A DNA stretch of 64,000 bases from Vibrio sp. ED004 (GTDB taxonomy: Bacteria > Pseudomonadota > Gammaproteobacteria > Enterobacterales > Vibrionaceae). A program made the position numbers and the translations under genes. Position 1 is the first letter of the stretch. Each line of letters begins with the position of its first letter. The notes under the pieces were generated by a model. That model did not search any database and had not been told where the DNA came from. It saw nothing but the letters and a program-made list of their open reading frames with translations. The DNA lies in assembly GCF_023206395.1 (NCBI RefSeq), contig NZ_CP066149.1, positions 620,001-684,000 on the forward strand, read 5' to 3'. Shown piece by piece: positions 52,233-64,000 of the stretch.

Positions 52233-52248
52233 ACGCAAACGTTTTCTT
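52233..52248 (-). promoter_or_regulatory. PurR operator upstream of cvpA-purF
   Basis: acgcaaacgttttctt fits every defined position of the PurR consensus ANGCAANCGNTTNCNT. It lies about 48 bp upstream of the cvpA start and overlaps the end of dedD. Confidence 0.85.
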
Positions 52249-52819
52249 ATGGATTTAACGGTTTAAATTTGAGCAATTGGCCTTTTGAACCCGTAATTTT
52301 TTCTAATTCCTTAATTTGTCGCTCAAGTTTGGATTTAGACACATCCGGGCCAATAATTACTCGCGTAAAAGTTTTTTCTTGCTTGGTGTGAGCTTGGTAA
52401 CCACGCTTCTGTAAATCCTTAACAACGTTTTTTGCGTTGTCAGCATTCTTTAAAGCCATCAATTGAATGATCCAAGCGCTGTCTTGGTATTCATTTTTTT
52501 CTGGTACCGGCTTAACCACCACTGCCACTTTGTCTGCTTCTTTTTCAGAAACCAACGCCGTTTGCGTATCTGAATTATCATCAACACCACTTTCGACCAC
52601 TCGCTCAACCGGAGAGTCCGGTAGCGCTATCTGATCTTCAACAGGATCGAGTACTTCAAACACTTCAACATTACTATCAAGCTCTGGCTTAATCGGAATG
52701 CTTGCAAACTCTTCTTTATAGTGGAGCTTTTTACCATCGAGCACATCTGGCAATACAATCACGCCAATGGCCACTAAAATGATGGTGCCGACTAATCGGC
52801 TTTGGAATTTACTTGCCAT
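52247..52819 (-). CDS. dedD: SPOR-domain cell division protein DedD
   Basis: A 190-aa protein. An N-terminal membrane anchor (LVGTIILVAIGVIVLPDVL) is followed by a linker and a C-terminal SPOR domain (SAWIIQLMALKNADNAKNV, KSKLERQIKELEKITGSKG). The SPOR domain binds denuded glycan at the septum. It sits directly after folC (start 1 bp after its stop) and before cvpA, as in E. coli. Confidence 0.93.
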   Translation of the reverse strand: MASKFQSRLVGTIILVAIGVIVLPDVLDGKKLHYKEEFASIPIKPELDSNVEVFEVLDPVEDQIALPDSPVERVVESGVDDNSDTQTALVSEKEADKVAVVVKPVPEKNEYQDSAWIIQLMALKNADNAKNVVKDLQKRGYQAHTKQEKTFTRVIIGPDVSKSKLERQIKELEKITGSKGQLLKFKPLNP

Positions 52820-54082
52820 TTAGTTTCCTTTTTTCTGCCAATGCTCCAAGACTTCGCCTACGGTATGGAAAGAACCGACCACCAACACAACATCATCGCC
52901 TTGAACAGAAGCTAAAGCCGCTTCAAACGCTGCGACAGGGTTTGAATACTGCTCTACGCCTTGAGGTAGGCTTTTACACAATTCAGCCGCTGTTGCTGCG
53001 CGTGGGCCTTGCAACGAAGCTGGATACCAATGTGTTGTGATAGGGGCTAATACTTCCAATGTCGCCGGAATATCTTTGTCATGAAGCATAGCGACTACAA
53101 CGTGTAAATTTTTGCCTGCGTATTGCTTCGTTACTTGCTGTGCAAAATATTCGGCTGAATGTGGGTTATGTGCCACATCTAGAACAATCACCGGTTGATC
53201 GCTAATTTTCTGCATACGCCCTGGAAGCTGTGCGTTCTTCATACCATTAACGACATTCACATCACTGATGCTAAGTTCTGAAGTGCCCAATGCCATCAAC
53301 GCGGTTGCTGCGTTTGGTAGCGGTAGGCTTGGAATAGGTAGAGATTCTAATTGGAATGCACCGCTGCGCCAGTTCCAAGTATCACCATCCACATCATAAG
53401 TGTATTGAATGCCTACTTGATAGAACTCAGCCTTAATATCATCAGCGTGCGCTGCAACCGTAGCCGGTGGCTTAGGTTGACCACAGATAGCTGGCTTACC
53501 ACTACGATAAATACCCGCTTTCTCAAAGCCAATCACATTAATATCATCACCCAGCCAATCAACGTGGTCGACAGCCAAGCTCGTAATCACAGACACGTCA
53601 TGATCAACGATATTCGTTGCATCTAAACGACCGCCTAGCCCTACTTCCAATAGAACGACATCGACCGCTTCCGTTTGAAATGCGCGTAACGCGGCTAAAG
53701 TGCCGTATTCGAAAAAGCTAAGACTGATTTCGCCACGTTCTTTCTCAATAAAATCGAAAGACTGAACCATCTTTTCATCAGAGAGATCTTGGCCGTTGAT
53801 ACGAACACGTTCGTTATAGCGAATTAAGTGAGGAGAGCTGTAGACACCAACAGAATAACCAGCATCCAATAGAATCGCTTCCATCAGGGCACACGTTGAG
53901 CCTTTGCCATTGGTTCCGGCAACAGTAATGACGTGTTGAGCAGGTTTGGTGAGGTTTGCCTTAGAGGCGACGGCCTGAGCTCGGTCTAATCCAAGATCAA
54001 TAGCACTGGTGTGGATGTTTGATAAATAATCAAGCCACATCTCCAAAGAGGATGTGGCTTGAGGAATAGGTTGTTGACTCAT
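52820..54082 (-). CDS. folC: Dihydrofolate/folylpolyglutamate synthase
   Basis: A 420-aa ATP-dependent ligase. The P-loop is VAGTNGKGSTCALMEAI; other Mur-ligase blocks are SPHLIRYNERVRINGQ and LLEVGLGGRLDATN. It makes dihydrofolate and adds glutamates. It lies between accD and dedD in the conserved Vibrio order. Confidence 0.96.
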   Translation of the reverse strand: MSQQPIPQATSSLEMWLDYLSNIHTSAIDLGLDRAQAVASKANLTKPAQHVITVAGTNGKGSTCALMEAILLDAGYSVGVYSSPHLIRYNERVRINGQDLSDEKMVQSFDFIEKERGEISLSFFEYGTLAALRAFQTEAVDVVLLEVGLGGRLDATNIVDHDVSVITSLAVDHVDWLGDDINVIGFEKAGIYRSGKPAICGQPKPPATVAAHADDIKAEFYQVGIQYTYDVDGDTWNWRSGAFQLESLPIPSLPLPNAATALMALGTSELSISDVNVVNGMKNAQLPGRMQKISDQPVIVLDVAHNPHSAEYFAQQVTKQYAGKNLHVVVAMLHDKDIPATLEVLAPITTHWYPASLQGPRAATAAELCKSLPQGVEQYSNPVAAFEAALASVQGDDVVLVVGSFHTVGEVLEHWQKKGN

Positions 54083-54124
54083 CTAACTCATAACCATAAT
54101 AAAGTTGGTTTGTTAGAAGGTACT

Positions 54125-55051
54125 TTACCCTTTTTCTGGCGCTTCTGGTACTTCATAAGTAGCTTCATTCGGTGAATCGTTCACAGAAACTACTAATGGT
54201 GAAGGCTGGTTGGTCATTTTAGCAACAAGGCTTGCAACGCGCTGACGCATCTCACGACGGTCAACGATCATGTCGATAGCACCGTGGTCTAGTAGGAACT
54301 CACTGCGTTGGAAACCTTCAGGAAGGTCTTCACGTACAGTTTGTTCGATTACACGACGTCCAGCGAAACCGATCAGTGCTTTTGGCTCACCAATGTTGAT
54401 ATCACCAAGCATTGCCAAACTTGCAGAAACACCACCCATTGTTGGATCAGTCATTACTGATACAAACGGTAGGCCTTTCGCAGATAAACGCTCTAGAGCA
54501 GCACTGGTTTTCGCCATTTGCATTAGAGACATAAGCGCCTCTTGCATACGCGCACCACCACTTGCAGAGAAACAAACTAAACCACAGTTGTTTTCAATTG
54601 CAGCATCAACCGCTTTAACAAAACGAGCACCTACAACAGAACCCATTGAGCCGCCCATGAATGAGAATTCAAAAGCACACGCTACGATAGGTAAACCAAG
54701 TAGTTCGCCTTTCATTGCAACTAGTGCGTCTGTCTCACCACTGTTTTTCTGTGCAGCAGAGATACGTTCTTTGTAACGCTTAGAATCTTTAAATTTCAGC
54801 TTATCTTGTGGCTCAAGATCAGTACCTAGTTCAACACGCTCACCTTTGTCTAGGAATGTATCCAGACGACGACGTGCTTTCATGCGCATGTGATGATCAC
54901 ATTTTGGACATACTTCTAGGTTACGCTCTAGCTCAGCATGGTAAAGAACCTGCTCACAAGAAGTACATTTAGTCCAAACACCCTCAGGGATAGACGCTTT
55001 ACGAGATGTTACGATGTTGCTTTTTTCTAGAATCTTTTCAAGCCAACTCAT
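54125..55051 (-). CDS. accD: Acetyl-CoA carboxylase carboxyltransferase beta subunit
   Basis: A 308-aa subunit. It has the N-terminal zinc ribbon ([22 protein letters not shown]) and the biotin-carboxyl transfer fold with [20 protein letters not shown] [20 protein letters not shown] and [18 protein letters not shown]. With AccA it moves CO2 from biotin to acetyl-CoA. The C-terminus is acidic. It is followed by folC. Confidence 0.97.
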   Translation of the reverse strand: MSWLEKILEKSNIVTSRKASIPEGVWTKCTSCEQVLYHAELERNLEVCPKCDHHMRMKARRRLDTFLDKGERVELGTDLEPQDKLKFKDSKRYKERISAAQKNSGETDALVAMKGELLGLPIVACAFEFSFMGGSMGSVVGARFVKAVDAAIENNCGLVCFSASGGARMQEALMSLMQMAKTSAALERLSAKGLPFVSVMTDPTMGGVSASLAMLGDINIGEPKALIGFAGRRVIEQTVREDLPEGFQRSEFLLDHGAIDMIVDRREMRQRVASLVAKMTNQPSPLVVSVNDSPNEATYEVPEAPEKG

Positions 55052-55227
55052 GGAAGACCTTTTTGTTTCGATTCTTCCGCTTGATTGCGAAAGAAATAAA
55101 TTTGGGAATTATGCGTGGGAATTAAAGCACATAAAACAGCGACTGTAGATAAAAAACTGGTTGTACCTATTTTCTGGGACTATCTTACGCACTAAACCGT
55201 AATAATTTTTGAACCTAAGTCTCACAT

Positions 55228-56022
55228 TTAGTTCAAATTATCCGGTAAAAATAGAGGGCCAATTGGCTCTCGTGGTAGTTCAAAATGTTCAGGATAATCA
55301 ACGTCCACCAGATACAAGCCTTCCGCTTTTGCAGTTGCACCTGCCACTTTTCGGTCTTTGGCCTCTAAAAGCCACTGGATCCACTCTGGTTTCTGCTCAC
55401 CTTTACCTACCGCAATAAGGCTACCAGTAATATTCCTCACCATATGGTGAACAAACGCATTCGCTTTAATGTCGATCACTATGTAGTGTCCATGACGAGT
55501 CACATTCAAGTGAATCATGTTTCTCCATGGGCTACGAGATTGACAGTGTGTCGCTCTGAATGAAGTGAAGTCGTTCTCGCCTAACAAGTACTGACCCGCT
55601 TCATGCATTTTTTTCTCATCAAGATGACCATGATAGTGGCTCACGCCTGAATTTAGAATGCCTGGGCGCAGTGCATGGTTAAAGATAATGTAGCGGTAAC
55701 GGCGTGCAGTCGCAGAAAAACGAGCATGGAAGTCCTCATTCACTTCTGTCGCCCAACGAACCGCAATATCTTTTGGCATGTTGGCATTCGCGCCCATTGT
55801 CCATGCCACCATTTTACGATCGACATTAGTTTCAAAGTGAACGACTTGTCCCGTACCGTGAACACCGGCATCTGTACGACCTGCGCACATAACTTCTACT
55901 GGGTGATTCGCGACAACTGAAAGAGCCTTTTCCAATTCTTCTTGGACACTTTTCACGTCTCGTTGGCGCTGCCAACCAAAGTAGTGGGTACCGTTATATT
56001 CAATACCTAAAGCAATTTTCAT
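55228..56022 (-). CDS. truA: tRNA pseudouridine(38-40) synthase
   Basis: A 264-aa enzyme starting [20 protein letters not shown]. The catalytic Asp is in [37 protein letters not shown] is another family motif. It modifies U38-U40 in the anticodon arm. It lies between hubP and accD as in V. cholerae. Confidence 0.96.
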   Translation of the reverse strand: MKIALGIEYNGTHYFGWQRQRDVKSVQEELEKALSVVANHPVEVMCAGRTDAGVHGTGQVVHFETNVDRKMVAWTMGANANMPKDIAVRWATEVNEDFHARFSATARRYRYIIFNHALRPGILNSGVSHYHGHLDEKKMHEAGQYLLGENDFTSFRATHCQSRSPWRNMIHLNVTRHGHYIVIDIKANAFVHHMVRNITGSLIAVGKGEQKPEWIQWLLEAKDRKVAGATAKAEGLYLVDVDYPEHFELPREPIGPLFLPDNLN

Positions 56023-56176
56023 GTTCTTGTTCTCTTTGAAAATGGGCGAGAAGTATATACGGAAATGAGTGCTAGCCCAAATAGGATGGAGCTAAAACTT
56101 CAATAAACACTCACCATCGCCCTAGGCTCGCTTTGAGAAGCCAAATAAAAAGACGACTCTTAACCTCACCTAAAAC

Positions 56177-56208
56177 AAAGGGTAGCCAATGCTACCCTTT
56201 TCGTTTCG
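56177..56208 (-). terminator. Terminator after hubP
   Basis: Stem aaagggtagc / gctacccttt with a 4-nt loop; on the minus strand a T-rich tail follows. Confidence 0.7.
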
Positions 56209-56214
56209 TTGAGC

Positions 56215-61272
<5,058 letters not shown>

Positions 61273-61431
61273 AAAAGGCTCAGCTAGGTGCTTAAATTCG
61301 GATAAAGTGATGATCTATTAAATATATCGGATAAATGACGTAAAACTATAGAGATGAAAACAAAAAATGTGTTGCAGCGACAATATTCGCAGCAATTTCA
61401 CACAATTTGACTAACAATATTTTCAATCGAT

Positions 61432-61464
61432 TAAAAAAGCCCCACTAAAGAGTGAGGCTTGTTT
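61432..61464 (-). terminator. Terminator after asd
   Basis: On the minus strand aagcctcac pairs with gtggggctt (one G-U pair) and six T follow. Confidence 0.75.
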
Positions 61465-61480
61465 ATCAAAGCAGTAAAGC

Positions 61481-62494
61481 TTAGAAGTAATCGCGAATCA
61501 GAACTTCAGCGATTTGCACTGCGTTTGTCGCTGCGCCTTTACGAACGTTATCAGCAACCACCCACATGTTCACGCCGCTGTGATGGCTGATGTCATTACG
61601 AATACGACCAACCATTACGTGGTCTTTACCACCAGCATCACGAACCTGAGTTGGGAAGTCTAACGCTTGGAAAACTTCAACGCCTTCGGTGTTCTCAAGA
61701 AGCTGAACCACTTGCTCTGCACCGATTGGCGCGCGAGTTTCAATGTGTAGAGATTCAGCGTGACCGTAGAATACAGGTACGCGAACACACGTTGGGTTCA
61801 CTGTGATTGAAGAGTCAGCAAAGATTTTCTGAGTTTCCCAAACCATCTTCATCTCTTCACGCGTGTAGCCGTTCTCAGTAAACTCATCGATTTGAGGAAT
61901 ACAGTTGAACGCGATCTGCTGTGAGAACGCTGAATTTTCAGCTGGCATACCGTTAAGAAGCTTAGCCGTTTGACCTGCTAGTTCATCGATACCCGGCTTA
62001 CCTGCACCAGACACAGATTGGTAAGTTGAAACGTTAATACGCTCAAGACCTACTTCATCGTGAATTGGTTTTAGTGCTACAACCATTTGGATAGTAGAAC
62101 AGTTAGGGTTCGCAATGATGTTGCGGTTACGGAACTCAGCAATCGCTTCAGGGTTCACTTCTGGCACAACCAGCGGAACATCGTATTCGTAGCGGAAGCG
62201 TGATGTGTTATCGATAACAACCACACCTTCATCCGCAGCGATTGGAGCCCAACGCTCTGAAAGTTCGCTACCTGCAGAGAAAAACGCAATATGTACTTGA
62301 GACCAATCGAAGTCTTCTACGTTTTGTACTTGTATTGTTTTGCCGTTAAAACGGGAAGTTTTGCCTTCACTACGTTCACTTGCTAGTAAGTGCAGTTCAC
62401 CGACAGGGAATTTACGCTCTTTAAGTACTTCAAGAATGGTTTCACCAACCGCACCAGTCGCACCTAAAATAGCAATATTAAATTCTTGGCTCAT
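61481..62494 (-). CDS. asd: Aspartate-semialdehyde dehydrogenase
   Basis: A 337-aa NADP-dependent enzyme. The nucleotide motif AILGATGAVGETILEVL, the active Cys in NIIANPNCSTIQMVVAL and QSVSGAGKPGIDEL are present. It makes aspartate semialdehyde for lysine, threonine, methionine and cell wall. The active Cys shows it is an enzyme, not the Usg-type inactive paralogue found here in E. coli. It ends 12 bp after pdxB, so both form an operon. Confidence 0.95.
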   Translation of the reverse strand: MSQEFNIAILGATGAVGETILEVLKERKFPVGELHLLASERSEGKTSRFNGKTIQVQNVEDFDWSQVHIAFFSAGSELSERWAPIAADEGVVVIDNTSRFRYEYDVPLVVPEVNPEAIAEFRNRNIIANPNCSTIQMVVALKPIHDEVGLERINVSTYQSVSGAGKPGIDELAGQTAKLLNGMPAENSAFSQQIAFNCIPQIDEFTENGYTREEMKMVWETQKIFADSSITVNPTCVRVPVFYGHAESLHIETRAPIGAEQVVQLLENTEGVEVFQALDFPTQVRDAGGKDHVMVGRIRNDISHHSGVNMWVVADNVRKGAATNAVQIAEVLIRDYF

Positions 62495-62506
62495 TGTTTC
62501 TCTCTT

Positions 62507-63640
62507 TTATAAAGTTGGCTTTACCATAAAACCGAGTTTAGATAACGGCGTTAAATTACAAGATTCGTCGCCCGTTAACTCGACAGCACTGTACTCTCTG
62601 CGGTCCCAATATTCTTTACGCATCTTGTCAAAAGAACCCGGCGTAGAGATATTGCGACGGAATAAGGCGTCGTCTTTGCGCACATCATAGATCAACTGAG
62701 TCAAATTGTGCAGTGTTGCTTCGTCCCAAGCTCTATCTAATTTTATTTGAGGCACAGGTGCCGTCGGCAGAAGATCGCTTGCATAAGCACGTTGTTCAGT
62801 ACCCAAGAACTCACAGTAGCTGTTGAAGATCATGGTCGTACCGCGCGCTTTGCCCTCTAAACCGTAGCCCGCTACGTGAGGTGTTGCGAAAGCAAGCAGC
62901 GGAAGTAATTCCATGTCTACTTCAGGTTCAAACTCAAACACATCCAGAACCGCAGTAAAACCATCCGCTTTTTGCAAACGAGCTTTTAGCGCTTGGTTAT
63001 CCACGACAGGACCACGAGCGGCATTAATCAGGATTTGATCAGCTCGGAAGTTGTTGAGCACTTGTTCATTGATCAAGTGATGCGTTGGGAACTCACCGGT
63101 TTTAGTGATTGGCGTATGCAGCGTGATAACGTCTGATTGCTCAAGCAGTGTCTCTAGCTCACTAAACTCGCGAGTGTCGCCCTCTTGTTGCTTAAGAGGA
63201 TCGTTAAGCAGAACTTTAATACCAATACCTTCTAGGCATTTGGCTAAATAGCTGCCCACTTGACCACAACCGATAATGCCGACCGTTTTATCAAATACAG
63301 AGAAGCCTTGTTGCTGCGCAAGCACCATCATTGAACTGAACGCATACTCAGCCACACCTACCTTGTTACAGCCTGGTGCCGCAGTAAAGAAAATGCCACG
63401 CTCCTTCATCAACTCTTGGTCAACGTGATCCATACCAGCCGTCGCAGTACCAACAAACTTCAGTTTATTGGCTTTGCTGATCAACGACTCGTTCACCTTG
63501 GTGACTGAGCGAATCATTAATGCGTCTACGTCAACTAGGTCGTCAGCAGTGAGTGTGCGACCAGACTTCATTGTCACTTCCCCTAGCTGGCTAAAAAGCG
63601 CTTCAGCATAAGGCATATTTTCGTCGATTAAGATTTTCAT
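62507..63640 (-). CDS. pdxB: Erythronate-4-phosphate dehydrogenase
   Basis: Start [20 protein letters not shown] at 63640 is the family start; a longer frame upstream is not used. It is 377 aa (E. coli 378). NAD motif [19 protein letters not shown], then [14 protein letters not shown] and the His of [15 protein letters not shown]. It is the second step of pyridoxal phosphate synthesis. It precedes asd as in V. cholerae and E. coli relatives. Confidence 0.96.
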   Translation of the reverse strand: MKILIDENMPYAEALFSQLGEVTMKSGRTLTADDLVDVDALMIRSVTKVNESLISKANKLKFVGTATAGMDHVDQELMKERGIFFTAAPGCNKVGVAEYAFSSMMVLAQQQGFSVFDKTVGIIGCGQVGSYLAKCLEGIGIKVLLNDPLKQQEGDTREFSELETLLEQSDVITLHTPITKTGEFPTHHLINEQVLNNFRADQILINAARGPVVDNQALKARLQKADGFTAVLDVFEFEPEVDMELLPLLAFATPHVAGYGLEGKARGTTMIFNSYCEFLGTEQRAYASDLLPTAPVPQIKLDRAWDEATLHNLTQLIYDVRKDDALFRRNISTPGSFDKMRKEYWDRREYSAVELTGDESCNLTPLSKLGFMVKPTL

Positions 63641-63811
63641 TTGGCGAGTACTTTTGTTGGGGTCTATCGACCTAAATGTGAATTGAAATGATTGTGCAAA
63701 ATTCCACACACGGTGTCGAGTAGCAAATGGAATACATTATGATTAAAGGCTTGTTGAGATGAGGATTAACTACCCTAATCTGATTTTATTATCCAAGCCT
63801 AAAACGAAAAA
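63641..63811. other. Spacer upstream of pdxB
   Basis: No gene supported. It should hold the pdxB promoter; I did not find a convincing one. Confidence 0.4.
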
Positions 63812-63837
63812 TGCCCGATTGAATAAACAATCGGGCA
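63805..63837 (-). terminator. Terminator of a minus-strand transcript from the right edge
   Basis: Stem tgcccgattg / caatcgggca (63812-63837) with a 6-nt loop; the minus-strand side is followed by five T (aaaaa at 63807-63811). Confidence 0.8.
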
Positions 63838-63990
63838 AACATCCAGAACAAAAGGATCCTATCTCGCTCTCCAGGAGACAGAGTCTTGCGTCTGTTCAAC
63901 CAGTACTAACTAAGTTACTACTGATCAAGCTCTGGAAACCTTTCAACTTTTAAACCTAGGTTTTAAATCCATGCTTAAAAAGCCTTGTTC
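63838..63990 (-). ncRNA. Possible small RNA or 3' UTR
   Basis: This minus-strand stretch has no good ORF but ends in a strong terminator. It can form small hairpins (cagta...tactg near 63900; tctccaggaga near 63870) and carries several GGA motifs. It may be an sRNA or the 3' UTR of a gene outside the window. Promoter not identified. Confidence 0.35.
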
Positions 63991-64000
63991 TGTGGTTCAT

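Noticed and set aside
63759..63953. 64-aa plus-strand frame near the right edge
   Set aside because: It runs through the terminator hairpin and has no ribosome site or domain.

Overview
The window reads as a chromosome segment of a marine Vibrio, probably of the Splendidus-like group. The gene order pdxB-asd-hubP-truA-accD-folC-dedD-cvpA-purF, several chemoreceptors, and the dnaX/ybaB/recR, gapA and sppA/ansA neighbourhoods are typical of Vibrio. This identification comes from recognised gene order and protein families, not from a database search.

Left part (1 to about 16,380) is accessory DNA. It starts with a type I secretion ABC exporter cut by the window edge. A small operon follows (NrtS-like membrane protein, soluble chemoreceptor, EAL phosphodiesterase) with a clear promoter and a palindromic operator. 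The rest is rich in insertion sequences: three copies of one IS5-family (IS903-like) element, a fragment of a relative, a complete IS481-family element, IS110 and IS3 remnants, and an internally deleted IS66 element. Most ordinary genes here are broken: a sensor kinase and its response regulator, an outer-membrane barrel, an unknown protein, and a zinc-ribbon protein that lost its start. Matching 9-bp flanks in opposite orientation show that the segment between IS copies 2 and 3 has been inverted. The region ends at a 3' tRNA fragment (about 16,350-16,379) with no tRNA body, which looks like the att scar of an integrated island.

Right part (about 16,450 to 64,000) is intact core genome. In order it holds: a chemoreceptor, HDAC-family deacetylase, short-chain dehydrogenase, DUF3080 lipoprotein, topB, nitroreductase, fadH (with a FadR-type operator), sppA, ansA, yeaC, a DUF2989 lipoprotein, msrB, gapA, yeaD, another chemoreceptor, rlmA, a ChaN-like lipoprotein, a BCCT transporter, two cysteine-cluster proteins and aqpZ. 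Then come the minus-strand genes recR-ybaB-dnaX-apt-ybaN, an RssB-like regulator, a plus-strand LysR regulator, and the minus-strand run purF-cvpA (with a perfect PurR box), dedD-folC-accD-truA, hubP, asd and pdxB.

Themes: purine metabolism (purF, cvpA, apt), fatty acid metabolism (accD, fadH), DNA replication and repair (dnaX with a programmed frameshift signal, recR, topB), and chemotaxis with polar organisation (three chemoreceptors and HubP). The most informative observations are the IS-mediated inversion, the tRNA scar, the NrtS/chemoreceptor/EAL operon, the likely ATT start of ybaN, and a possible small RNA at the right edge.
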